12,181 nucleotides of DNA from Alphaproteobacteria bacterium (lineage in GTDB: Bacteria; Pseudomonadota; Alphaproteobacteria; UBA1280; UBA12223), in assembly GCA_003450915.1 (NCBI GenBank), contig DMEM01000066.1:1-12181 (forward strand). Direction: 5' to 3'. Position 1 is the first letter of the stretch; the number at the start of each line of letters is the position of its first letter. The notes under the pieces were generated by a model. It saw only the letters and a program-made list of their open reading frames with translations, had not been told where the DNA came from and ran no database searches. A program made the position numbers and the translations under genes. This document shows, piece by piece, positions 1-6,412 of this stretch.

Positions 1-422
1 TCTCTCATGTTGTTTAAAGTAATATGACTATTTTTTAGATAAATTCTATACTATTTAATTTTTATAAAGTTTAACTAAAAAGTAGTCTGGTTACATCTTT
101 ATAACTAGAGTCTTAAATAAAAACTGACAACTATTGATTAATTTTTATCGCAGATTTGTAACACTTAAATACTTATACCCATAAATAAGTACGTTTTTTA
201 CTAGATGTTGTGGCTTAGCAAAAATAAACACTTTTTATATTGTATTTTAATAAGCTACAATAACTTATGTTATTTACAACCTATAATTTAATATCTATTT
301 TTTATGCGTTTATTTGACACAAATCAAAGTAGTTTTATTTTTTTTAATTTAACAAAAAATGCTCACATTCATCTTCCTGACACTCTACTATCTTTTTCCT
401 GACAGCAAAGGTTTTAAAGCAC
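1..422. other. AT-rich non-coding stretch, no supportable gene
   Basis: This stretch is extremely A+T rich, with stops in every frame at short intervals, and I see no open frame with a ribosome binding site. Poly-T and poly-A runs dominate. Two identical 9-base copies of TTCCTGACA lie at 374-382 and 396-404, spaced 22 bases start to start, which is about two helical turns. There are scattered TATAAT-like hexamers, but base composition makes these uninformative. It lies downstream of the leftward gene at 480-941 and beyond that gene's terminator, so it is probably an intergenic spacer leading to a gene outside the window. Confidence 0.6.
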
Positions 423-458
423 AAAAAAAGCATTCTAACTAAAGAATGCTTAATTTTT
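423..458 (-). terminator. Rho-independent terminator of the 480-941 gene
   Basis: A perfect 9-bp stem, AAGCATTCT (428-436) with AGAATGCTT (443-451), encloses a 6-base loop. Read on the minus strand it is followed by seven T (complement of 423-429), which is the expected uridine tract. It lies about 30 bases past the stop codon of the minus-strand gene that ends at 480. A shorter T run at 454-458 could make it work weakly in the other direction. Confidence 0.85.
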
Positions 459-479
459 GTTAAATTTTCGAACTAGGTG

Positions 480-941
480 TCAGCAGATATCAATGTCATC
501 ATCTTCGACATCTAAACCTATGAAAGAACAAATCCTTACAGGAACACTAAATACTTGATTTTTAAAAGTAATCGCATGTAAATAGTAACCTTCAGGCTTT
601 TCTATAATATGCAAATACTTAAATTTCGCTTTTAAGATTGAAAAGGTACAAAGATAGCTTTTCTCATAATCTTCTTCTGTACCCATAATAACTAGACGCT
701 CGCGACTAGCATAATCTTCAAAAGAAGCCATGCCTCTTTCATTTAAGGCCTCAATCAACCCCTGTAAATGCCCCCGACCGTATTTAAAAGATATGCCAGG
801 GCTACGGTTCAAATAAGTACCACCTAAAGGTTTTTGGGTATAGACCCCTTGAACAGATAAAGCTCTCATTAGTTCGAGATTTTCTGAATTAGGACCAAGG
901 ATTAGTCTAATTTCTTTAGCAAAAAGCAATTCACTTGCCAT
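480..941 (-). CDS. Hypothetical protein, 153 aa, acidic C-terminus
   Basis: I do not recognise this protein. It is soluble-looking, with no signal peptide or membrane segment, and ends in a strongly acidic tail (residues 144-151, DVEDDDID). A Gly/Arg/Tyr-rich patch lies near residues 39-60 (LGGTYLNRSPGISFKYGRG), followed by mixed alpha/beta sequence. The frame stays open to 986, but I place the start at 941. GGAG (complement of 948-951) lies 6 bases before that ATG, and a strong promoter (-10 at 974-979) sits inside the extended frame, so an ATG at 986 would precede the transcript. The gene has its own promoter and a terminator, so it is a monocistronic unit downstream of the exonuclease-like gene. 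Coding status is well supported; function is unknown. Confidence 0.75.
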   Translation of the reverse strand: MASELLFAKEIRLILGPNSENLELMRALSVQGVYTQKPLGGTYLNRSPGISFKYGRGHLQGLIEALNERGMASFEDYASRERLVIMGTEEDYEKSYLCTFSILKAKFKYLHIIEKPEGYYLHAITFKNQVFSVPVRICSFIGLDVEDDDIDIC

Positions 942-973
942 ATTTTTCTCCAAACGTAACAAAACACATAATG

Positions 974-1002
974 AATATAGTAACAAGTAAGGAAAATATC
1001 AA
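974..1002 (-). promoter_or_regulatory. Sigma70-type promoter for the 480-941 gene
   Basis: On the minus strand TTGATA (complement of 997-1002) is followed by exactly 17 bases and TATATT (complement of 974-979). Each box is one mismatch from consensus. Transcription would start near 967, giving a short leader with GGAG just before the ATG at 941. This placement rules out the longer open frame that begins at 986. Confidence 0.8.
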
Positions 1003-1020
1003 GTTTAACTAGTATTAAAC

Positions 1021-1740
1021 TTATGAACCTATCTTTTTTAAAGACATAAAGTTAGTTAGTGTAACCACTGAATCATAAAAAGAGTTATGCAGCGCTGACT
1101 TAACCCCTTCCGGCTTTTCTACACAAAATTTAACTTCATCATTTTTAATAACATACTTATCATCTTTGCTTTTTATTTCCCATCCAAAAAATTCAGAAAC
1201 AGCACCATTTGAAGTATCTGTTATACCTTGTGATTTAAAATATTTATTTTTAAATGAGTAATTAGTACATATAAATTTTTTATTTTGCAACAATTCACAA
1301 GTAAGAGCACTATAAGGTTTTTTATTTAATTTGGCCAAGCATTGTGACTCTGCAACGTAATTATGCACCATAACATAGTCTACTGAATCAATAAGATCCA
1401 TTAACCATGCCGTATCTTTACTTGAAAACTCTTTTTTAGTTGTATTTAACGGAGCTATTATAAAGGCGTTTTTTTCAAAATTCCAATACGGCTCACCATA
1501 AGGCAATTTAAATTCTTTGAAAAAAGTTTGTTCTACCTTAGAGTTATTTAAAATTAAACCACCAACCTCAAAAATTACTTTATTTTTTGAAAATTCCAAA
1601 TCAAATATTAATATTTTTTTAGAATGAAGATCTAAAATATCATCCTTAAAAAAATAAGAAACCTTATGTATATTAGTTTTAACTCCAACTATTTTTTTAT
1701 AGTCATCTAAATCAAATCTATTTTTATATGTATTTAACAC
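1021..1740 (-). CDS. Degenerate DnaQ-like (DEDDh-type) 3'-5' exonuclease, 239 aa
   Basis: The three exonuclease motifs of the RNase H-like DnaQ fold can be recognised in order. ExoI is ILIFDLEF, with D47 and E49. ExoII is MVHNYVAES, with H126 and N127, where the usual FD is replaced by A130-E131. ExoIII is ALHNSFYDS, with H218 and D223 in the H-x4-D spacing of the DEDDh class. Family members remove nucleotides from DNA or RNA 3' ends with two metal ions. The D-to-E change in ExoII makes activity uncertain, and the substrate is unknown. The start is GTG at 1740: a stop lies two codons upstream in frame (1744-1746), and AGAAGGG (complement of 1751-1757) lies 10 bases away. It begins 36 bases after uvrB ends and is probably co-transcribed with it. 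No terminator is visible after it. Confidence 0.65.
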   Translation of the reverse strand: MLNTYKNRFDLDDYKKIVGVKTNIHKVSYFFKDDILDLHSKKILIFDLEFSKNKVIFEVGGLILNNSKVEQTFFKEFKLPYGEPYWNFEKNAFIIAPLNTTKKEFSSKDTAWLMDLIDSVDYVMVHNYVAESQCLAKLNKKPYSALTCELLQNKKFICTNYSFKNKYFKSQGITDTSNGAVSEFFGWEIKSKDDKYVIKNDEVKFCVEKPEGVKSALHNSFYDSVVTLTNFMSLKKIGS

Positions 1741-1776
1741 CCCTTATAAACCCTTCTTATTCTATAACGTAGTACT

Positions 1777-3756
1777 TTAATAATTTAGCTCTAGCTTTTC
1801 TAACTTTTTAAGCCTATCACGTAACTCAGCTGCTTTTTCAAACTCTAAGTTTTCAGCATACTCTAACATTTCTTTTCTAACTTGAGCAATTTGTTTATCA
1901 AGATCTTTAATGTTTTTAGCTGTAATATTTTCAGTTTCACGTTTAGCTTTACGTTTTGAAGTTTCACTTTCAACATCAAACTTAATTGCCCTATTTGTTG
2001 TTTTAGGAGTAATTCCATGCTCTTTATTATACGCCATTTGAATTTCTCGACGACGATCTGACTCATCTAAAGCAGCTTTAATACTTTTAGTTATAACATC
2101 GGCATATAAAATAGCTTTTGCCTCGCTATTTCTTGCAGCACGCCCCATTGTCTGAATTAATGCAGTTGTTGAACGTAAGAAACCCTCTTTATCAGCATCT
2201 AAAATAGCAACCATTCCAATTTCTGGAATATCTAACCCTTCACGCAGTAAGTTAATACCAACGATAACGTCAATTTCACCTAAACGCAGATCTCGAATAA
2301 TTTCACTACGCTCTAAAGTATCAACTTCTGAATGCAGATAACTAACTTTAATCCCGTTTTCTTTTAAATAGTCTGTAAGTTGTTCAGCAAGTTTTTTAGT
2401 TAAAACTGTTACTAATGATCTAAAGCCATTTTTATTCGTTTGAACGATACGCTCTAATAAATCATCAACCTGACCTTTAGTTGGTACTATTTCAACTTCA
2501 GGATCAATAAGACCAGTTGGTCGAACAATAAGTTCAGCAATAGAATCACCACCCGAGCGTTCAAGTTCAAATTTAGCAGGAGTTGCAGAAACAAAAACTG
2601 TTTGCGGACGAATAGCATCCCATTCTTCAAAATTAAACGGACGATTATCACGAGCTGATGGTAAACGGAAGCCAAAATCAACCAAAGTTTGCTTACGCGA
2701 AGCATCGGCTTTACTCATTCCACCTACTTGCCCTACTGTAACATGAGATTCATCAACAAAGAAAAGTGCATCTTCAGGTAAATAATCGAATAATGTTGCA
2801 GGAGGCTCTCCTGGAGCACGACCGTTTAAATGACGAGAGTAATTTTCAATCCCTGAACAAAAGCCAGTTGTTCTCATCATTTCTAAATCGTAACGAACAC
2901 GATCTGTTAATCTTTGATGTTCTACTAGCTTATCTTCTTCTAGTAATTTTTTAGCGTGTTCAGCTAATTCACTTTTAATTGTTGTAATCGCTTTATGAAC
3001 AGTTGGTTGAGGTACTGCATAATGAGAATTAGGAAATATCGTAACTCTAGTTTCATTTGATTCTTTTTTACCTGTTAGTGGATCAAAAACGATAATATCT
3101 TCAATTTCATCATCAAACATTTCTATTCTATAGGCTTTATCTTCTAAATGAGATGGAAATACTTCTAAGGTATCACCTCTTACTCTAAAGCTACCTCTAT
3201 CTAATACTAGATCATTTCTTTTATACTGCATATCAACTAAGCGTTCTATCATATCTGAACGTTCAATAGTTAATTCTGTTTCTAATGGTAAAGACATTCC
3301 TAAATAAGTTGATGGGTCACCTATACCATAAATACATGATACCGATGCTACTATAATAACGTCTTTTCTTTCTAATACAGATTTAGTAGCAGAATGTCGC
3401 ATACGTTCTATTTGCTCGTTAATAGTTGACTCTTTTTCAATATGAGTATCTGTTCTTGGCATGTATGCTTCTGGTTGATAGTAATCATAGTATGAAATAA
3501 AGTACTCTACGGCATTATCTGGAAAGAAAGCTTTAAACTCTTCATACAATTGAGCAGCTAATGTTTTATTATGTGCTAATACTAATGCCGGACGATTTGT
3601 TTGAGCAATAATATTTGCCATAGCAAAAGTTTTACCAGAGCCTGTTACCCCTAGTATAATTTGATCTTGCTTTCCTTTATTAATACCATCTACAATTTTT
3701 TCAATTGCTTTTGGTTGATCCCCTGCTGGCTTATAATCTGAATTTAGCTTAAACAT
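1777..3756 (-). CDS. uvrB: UvrABC excision nuclease subunit B
   Basis: UvrB is the damage-verifying helicase-like subunit of bacterial nucleotide excision repair; it receives lesions from UvrA and recruits UvrC for incision. The protein is full length at 659 aa. Visible landmarks are the Walker A motif GVTGSGKT (36-43), the beta-hairpin tip YYDYYQPEAY (89-98), the DESH Walker B box (335-338), the helicase motif VSATP (389-393), and the C-terminal half with LLREGLDIPE (503-512) and QTMGRAARN (535-543). A C-terminal UVR motif spans about 619-654 (EYAENLEFEKAAELRDRL) and binds UvrC. The start ATG at 3756 matches the family N-terminus (FKLNSDYKPAGDQPKAI); only a weak AGAG lies upstream. The sequence resembles alphaproteobacterial UvrB. 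No clear LexA box is seen upstream. Confidence 0.97.
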   Translation of the reverse strand: MFKLNSDYKPAGDQPKAIEKIVDGINKGKQDQIILGVTGSGKTFAMANIIAQTNRPALVLAHNKTLAAQLYEEFKAFFPDNAVEYFISYYDYYQPEAYMPRTDTHIEKESTINEQIERMRHSATKSVLERKDVIIVASVSCIYGIGDPSTYLGMSLPLETELTIERSDMIERLVDMQYKRNDLVLDRGSFRVRGDTLEVFPSHLEDKAYRIEMFDDEIEDIIVFDPLTGKKESNETRVTIFPNSHYAVPQPTVHKAITTIKSELAEHAKKLLEEDKLVEHQRLTDRVRYDLEMMRTTGFCSGIENYSRHLNGRAPGEPPATLFDYLPEDALFFVDESHVTVGQVGGMSKADASRKQTLVDFGFRLPSARDNRPFNFEEWDAIRPQTVFVSATPAKFELERSGGDSIAELIVRPTGLIDPEVEIVPTKGQVDDLLERIVQTNKNGFRSLVTVLTKKLAEQLTDYLKENGIKVSYLHSEVDTLERSEIIRDLRLGEIDVIVGINLLREGLDIPEIGMVAILDADKEGFLRSTTALIQTMGRAARNSEAKAILYADVITKSIKAALDESDRRREIQMAYNKEHGITPKTTNRAIKFDVESETSKRKAKRETENITAKNIKDLDKQIAQVRKEMLEYAENLEFEKAAELRDRLKKLEKLELNY

Positions 3757-3786
3757 TTTAATTCTCTACTTTATTACTAATACTTA

Positions 3787-3806
3787 TATAATATACACTA
3801 AAACTT
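3787..3806. repeat. 20-base block repeated at 5609-5628 (19/20 identical)
   Basis: The bases from TATAATATACACTA onward recur at 5609-5628 with a single A/G difference. Here the block lies in the divergent region between uvrB and the HAD gene at 3883. At 5609 it overlaps the promoter of the second HAD gene. On the minus strand it offers TATATT and TATTAT as possible -10 boxes for uvrB. It could be a duplicated promoter or operator element. Confidence 0.6.
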
Positions 3807-3833
3807 GAAAAATAAAAGAAGCATGCTTAAAAT
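3805..3833 (+). promoter_or_regulatory. Promoter of HAD gene 3883 (TTGAAA-N17-TAAAAT)
   Basis: TTGAAA (3805-3810) and TAAAAT (3828-3833) are separated by exactly 17 bases. The same two hexamers at the same spacing precede the genes at 4888 and 6413. Transcription is expected near 3840, leaving a leader of about 43 bases with AAAGGAG (3869-3875) 7 bases before the ATG. Confidence 0.75.
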
Positions 3834-3882
3834 AATACCACTAAATTATTAATGTACGTTATTTTTCTAAAGGAGTCAGAAC

Positions 3883-4731
3883 ATGACTACACAAGAGCAA
3901 CTTCAAGATTTAATTGCCCAAAACTTAACAGAACTAAAAGAACTGCTGAGATTTTTCCTAATCATCTACGATTGGGATGGAGTCTTTACTTCAACCGAGC
4001 GTATGTCACACTTTGCGGCACTTAATGTTTTAGCACTCTACAATGATGATATGCTGAGTGAAGTGGATAAAATGGAATTTTCAAACCGATTGTTTGGAAT
4101 TAAAGTTGTTAACCAACGACCTATCATGGAAGAGTTCTTCAGAGAAAAAGGTTTAGATGTTTACTTTCCTAAGCATTTCGATGGACTTCGTGATGCTGAG
4201 CAGCTGCGTATGTTCGAAGGTTTACAAACGGTCGAAGGTATGCACGAAATGGCATATACATTAAATACGATGTATGCCAATCAAGTAATTGCGTCACGTT
4301 CTCGCGTAGAACCATTTGTAGCTAAAGTTACCGCTACAGATATGGATCTAATTATCAAAAGTGATGATTGGTTTTTACCAGCCAAAGTGGATGATAAAAG
4401 CCAAGCATGGGATAATATGCACCTAATATTTGAAGCTGAAGGAGTCTCTCCAGAAGACCAAGGCTTTGATAAGGTTGAAATCTTCTCTTATGCAGCTGCA
4501 AGCAAAGGCATTGTGCCTGCTGGCTGTATCGTAATTGAAGATTCAGTTAAAGGCATTATTTCAGCTAAAAAAGCGGGAATGATTCCAATTTGTTTCCTGG
4601 GCGCTGAAGATACTGACAATGAAACTACACGTAAAGCTCTAGAGGGTATTTTACCTGAAGAGCAAATTTGCGAAACAGCTGATGAGTTACTTCTGACTAT
4701 TTTAAAAATAGTTATGAGTTCCCAGCGATAA
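3883..4731 (+). CDS. HAD-superfamily hydrolase, beta-phosphoglucomutase-like, 282 aa
   Basis: This is the intact-looking member of the HAD set. Motif I is IIYDWDGVFTSTE with nucleophile D30 and acid/base D32. A helical cap of the C1 type fills roughly residues 38-115. Motif II is VIASRSR (S138). Motif IV is CIVIEDSVKGIISAKKAGM with E219 and D220. This arrangement is that of subfamily IA phosphatases and phosphoglucomutases. The motif III lysine is not certain: K197, in the FDKVEIFSYAAA segment, is the best fit, and about 30 extra residues (roughly 163-195) precede it. It starts at 3883 with AAAGGAG 7 bases upstream, has its own promoter and a UUCG-loop terminator, and is divergent from uvrB. 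It probably hydrolyses or transfers phosphate on a small metabolite; the substrate is unknown. Confidence 0.85.
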   Translation: MTTQEQLQDLIAQNLTELKELLRFFLIIYDWDGVFTSTERMSHFAALNVLALYNDDMLSEVDKMEFSNRLFGIKVVNQRPIMEEFFREKGLDVYFPKHFDGLRDAEQLRMFEGLQTVEGMHEMAYTLNTMYANQVIASRSRVEPFVAKVTATDMDLIIKSDDWFLPAKVDDKSQAWDNMHLIFEAEGVSPEDQGFDKVEIFSYAAASKGIVPAGCIVIEDSVKGIISAKKAGMIPICFLGAEDTDNETTRKALEGILPEEQICETADELLLTILKIVMSSQR

Positions 4732-4743
4732 GCTGTAATTATA

Positions 4744-4771
4744 AAAAAAGTCACCTTCGGGTGGCTTTTTT
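4744..4771 (+). terminator. Rho-independent terminator after HAD gene 3883
   Basis: GTCACC (4750-4755) and GGTGGC (4760-4765) pair around a UUCG tetraloop, with one T·G wobble. The stem is flanked by A4744-4749 and T4766-4771, so it extends to 12 bp and works in both directions. It lies 12 bases after the stop codon. A C(UUCG)G loop with an oligo-T tail is a classic intrinsic terminator. Confidence 0.95.
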
Positions 4772-4794
4772 AGTATCTATTTATTAGACAGTAC

Positions 4795-4823
4795 TTGAAA
4801 TTAGTCAAAAATATATATAAAAT
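4795..4823 (+). promoter_or_regulatory. Promoter of orphan gene 4888 (TTGAAA-N17-TAAAAT)
   Basis: TTGAAA at 4795-4800 and TAAAAT at 4818-4823 are 17 bases apart, identical in both boxes and spacing to the promoters at 3805 and 6332. The 11 bases TACTTGAAATT at 4792-4802 are also found at 5585-5595 in the promoter of the second HAD gene. Expected transcription start is near 4830, giving a leader of about 58 bases. Confidence 0.75.
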
Positions 4824-4872
4824 AAGTACTACATATTATCAAAGTTAAAAAATTATCCAGACCCAAAGCCAT

Positions 4873-4888
4873 TAAGGAGTATACCTTA
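4873..4888 (+). promoter_or_regulatory. Start-site hairpin hiding the Shine-Dalgarno of gene 4888
   Basis: TAAGG (4873-4877) can pair perfectly with CCTTA (4884-4888) across a 6-base loop. The 5-bp stem takes in the first part of the AAGGAG Shine-Dalgarno sequence (4874-4879) and the A of the start codon. It would reduce initiation when folded. Unlike the hairpins at the genes 5685, 7061 and 7924, here the GG is in the stem. The stem is short, so this is suggestive only. Confidence 0.4.
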
Positions 4889-5481
4889 TGAAAGCTCAAA
4901 GTGTCGATATCAATGAAATCGTATCCTATTACACTCAAGAAATTGTAGAGATGATGATTGATACACCTCCTAAATTAACCCATAAAGAAGTTGCTTTTGG
5001 CGACATCAAAAAACATTATAATGAATTACTATTTTATACAACATCAAAAAATAGTGACAACGTTGCTTTACAACTAGAACAACAAATTGTTGTTGGACTA
5101 GCAGCTATACATGCGGTAGCTGATAATAAACTAAGTTTAAAAACAACTGACGGACAGTCTCTAGCTCACACGCCGTTACTCGAGACTTGGTGTAATATTG
5201 TTGTTCTTGTTGATGAACACAAACAAGAATTCAAATCAAACTATCATCAAAAAGAACACTACTTTACCAACTTTTATCTAAATAATCTTGAACAGCAAAT
5301 TATTGATGCTGCAGAGGTAATTGCCAAAAAAGTTAATGAAACAGTGCCTCATAAGGGCGAAGGCCTAACTGCTGAAAATCTATTATATACAAATGTACAT
5401 ACAACTGACACCACTACCGGTGAAACTTTCACCTGCCCGTCTATTCTTCAAACAGTCACCGATAAAAGCAGCCTAAACTAA
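4888..5481 (+). CDS. Hypothetical protein, 197 aa, orphan of the cassette array
   Basis: I do not recognise a family. The protein is soluble and largely helical in appearance, without signal peptide or membrane segments. The core has a hydrophobic helix with GLAAIHAVADNKLS (70-83), then LETWCNIVVLVDEHKQEF (98-115) and HYFTNFYLNNLEQQIIDAA (124-142); the last 40 residues are rich in Thr. The order 'GL...helix...EFxxxY...helix ending in LE/IE' loosely matches residues 60-135 of the paralogous proteins encoded at 7061 and 7924. This may therefore be a remote member of that family, but the match is weak and is inference. The start at 4888 has AAGGAG (4874-4879) 8 bases upstream. It is monocistronic, with its own promoter and terminator. 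Confidence 0.75.
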   Translation: MKAQSVDINEIVSYYTQEIVEMMIDTPPKLTHKEVAFGDIKKHYNELLFYTTSKNSDNVALQLEQQIVVGLAAIHAVADNKLSLKTTDGQSLAHTPLLETWCNIVVLVDEHKQEFKSNYHQKEHYFTNFYLNNLEQQIIDAAEVIAKKVNETVPHKGEGLTAENLLYTNVHTTDTTTGETFTCPSILQTVTDKSSLN

Positions 5482-5506
5482 TGATACACCATCAATCACA
5501 ATTTCG

Positions 5507-5534
5507 AAAAGCCTCTTTAACTAGTGGCTTTTTT
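5507..5534 (+). terminator. Rho-independent terminator after gene 4888
   Basis: AAAAGCC (5507-5513) pairs with GGCTTTT (5526-5532), with a T·T mismatch and two further pairs (CT/AG) inside, and a T run at 5529-5534. It lies 25 bases after the stop codon at 5481. Confidence 0.85.
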
Positions 5535-5587
5535 GCTGACATGTCATTAAAAATTTTATCTAGAACTATATAAATTTATATAAATAC

Positions 5588-5616
5588 TTGAAATTTTAAC
5601 GAAGTATGTATAATAT
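5588..5616 (+). promoter_or_regulatory. Promoter of HAD gene 5685, overlapping a repeated block
   Basis: TTGAAA (5588-5593) is followed by 17 bases and TAATAT (5611-5616); a consensus TATAAT also overlaps at 5609-5614, but with a 15-base spacer. The -10 lies inside a palindrome, TGTATA-A-TATACA (5607-5619), and inside the block shared with 3787-3806. The palindrome could be an operator. Confidence 0.7.
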
Positions 5617-5628
5617 ACACTAGAACTT
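5609..5628. repeat. Second copy of the 20-base block of 3787-3806
   Basis: Nineteen of twenty bases match 3787-3806 on the same strand. The copy covers the -10 region and the first transcribed bases of the HAD gene that starts at 5685. Such a match in non-coding DNA 1.8 kb apart is more than AT richness alone would easily give, because the shared part includes the non-repetitive ATACACTA and AACTT. Confidence 0.6.
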
Positions 5629-5660
5629 TAGACATACCTATTATACATACCAACCCTACT

Positions 5661-5682
5661 TTATTGCACAAGGAGTGCATAA
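5661..5682 (+). promoter_or_regulatory. Leader hairpin presenting the Shine-Dalgarno of gene 5685
   Basis: TGCAC (5665-5669) pairs with GTGCA (5675-5679). With T5664 bulged, TTA (5661-5663) also pairs with TAA (5680-5682), giving 8 bp. The loop is AAGGA (5670-5674), the core of the Shine-Dalgarno sequence. A GGA in an apical loop at the ribosome binding site is the known form of CsrA/RsmA targets. The hairpin is seen; the regulator is inference. Confidence 0.5.
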
Positions 5683-5684
5683 TT

Positions 5685-6257
5685 ATGAGTACTTTACAAT
5701 TGGTAATGGACTTTGCTCAAAAGTCCAACGAAAAAGCCTGCGTTATTTTTGACGCAGAATCTTTTGTTAAACGCGGTGTTTTTTCTGAAAGCACAGTAGC
5801 CGATGTTGTAAAGCTTCTCAAGTATCTGAAATCTAATAACATAGATTTCGCAGTAGTTACAAGTAGTAAGAGAAGCAAGATTCACGAACATCTTGCTCTA
5901 ACTGGTTTGAACGAGTATTTCAAAATAGTAAATACTTTTCACAAAGACCGTCTTGACATGACTGTTGTTAAACAACAGATAGCTGACTGCAATGCAAAAA
6001 TGCCTGAAAGCCAGGAAAAAATGAATGATAACCTCATTCAATATGATAAGAATGCATATTTTCTCTTGGCGGCCGCTGAAATGGGTTATCTCAATAAACA
6101 ATGTATTGCTATTGAAAATGATGCCTTTGGTGTTATGGTTACCGGCTGTCTTGGTATGTGTTCTACTTATCTTAGCCCAGAGACTGGAGTATTTAAACTC
6201 CCTGAGAATAAGAAGTCTGTACCCAATAACGTGATAGCCATTAAAGCTGTGGCATAA
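5685..6257 (+). CDS. HAD-fold protein with partly degraded active site, 190 aa
   Basis: The HAD scaffold is visible but two catalytic acids are altered. Motif I is CVIFDAES, keeping nucleophile D23 but with E25 in place of the second Asp. Motif II is FAVVTSS (T59/S60). K122, in YDKNAYFLLAAAEMGY, fits motif III. Motif IV is CIAIENDAFGV, where N145 replaces the metal-binding Asp. Only about 36 residues separate motifs I and II, so the C1 cap of the 3883 protein is missing. Weakened or absent phosphatase activity is likely. The closest relative here is the 6413 protein (shared V-L/M-DF start and CV-I/V-F core). I start it at ATG 5685, with AAGGAG (5670-5675) 9 bases upstream; the TTG at 5664 lies before the Shine-Dalgarno sequence. 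It is monocistronic. Confidence 0.8.
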   Translation: MSTLQLVMDFAQKSNEKACVIFDAESFVKRGVFSESTVADVVKLLKYLKSNNIDFAVVTSSKRSKIHEHLALTGLNEYFKIVNTFHKDRLDMTVVKQQIADCNAKMPESQEKMNDNLIQYDKNAYFLLAAAEMGYLNKQCIAIENDAFGVMVTGCLGMCSTYLSPETGVFKLPENKKSVPNNVIAIKAVA

Positions 6258-6285
6258 TATGTAACACTTTTTTAATAACGATAAA

Positions 6286-6319
6286 GTAATCGCCCTAGTT
6301 TTAGGGTGGTTATTTTTTT
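6286..6319 (+). terminator. Rho-independent terminator after HAD gene 5685
   Basis: AATCGCCCTA (6288-6297) pairs with TAGGGTGGTT (6302-6311), using two G·U wobbles, around a GTTT loop. Seven T follow at 6313-6319. The stop codon is 30 bases upstream. Confidence 0.9.
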
Positions 6320-6331
6320 ATCTGTTACACC

Positions 6332-6360
6332 TTGAAAACTACCTATTTAGAGGTTAAAAT
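6332..6360 (+). promoter_or_regulatory. Promoter of HAD gene 6413 (TTGAAA-N17-TAAAAT)
   Basis: TTGAAA (6332-6337) and TAAAAT (6355-6360) are 17 bases apart, the third exact copy of this combination in the array. The promoter starts only 12 bases after the T run of the preceding terminator, so terminator and promoter are packed as one unit boundary. Confidence 0.75.
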
Positions 6361-6412
6361 ATTCAATGTTTAATAACTTTATTGTTTTCCCCCTTTGCAT
6401 GGAGTGTGTGTT

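Noticed and set aside
1..8. Possible leftward start codon (ATG on the minus strand) at the window edge
   Set aside because: There is no Shine-Dalgarno sequence upstream and only a few bases are visible.
942..986. Longer N-terminus (15 extra residues) for the 480-941 gene
   Set aside because: A TTGATA-N17-TATATT promoter on the minus strand has its -10 at 974-979, inside the extension, and a good Shine-Dalgarno sequence precedes the internal ATG at 941.
1863..2954. Three open frames inside uvrB (both strands, 62-72 codons)
   Set aside because: They are shadows of uvrB: low-complexity translations rich in Leu and Lys, without Shine-Dalgarno sequences.
4488..4754. 88-codon minus-strand open frame overlapping the HAD gene and its terminator
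   Set aside because: It begins inside the terminator hairpin and is antisense to a protein with clear HAD motifs; no promoter or ribosome binding site is seen.
5694..6234. Short open frames on both strands within HAD gene 5685
   Set aside because: They overlap a coding frame with recognisable motifs and lack ribosome binding sites; typical chance frames.
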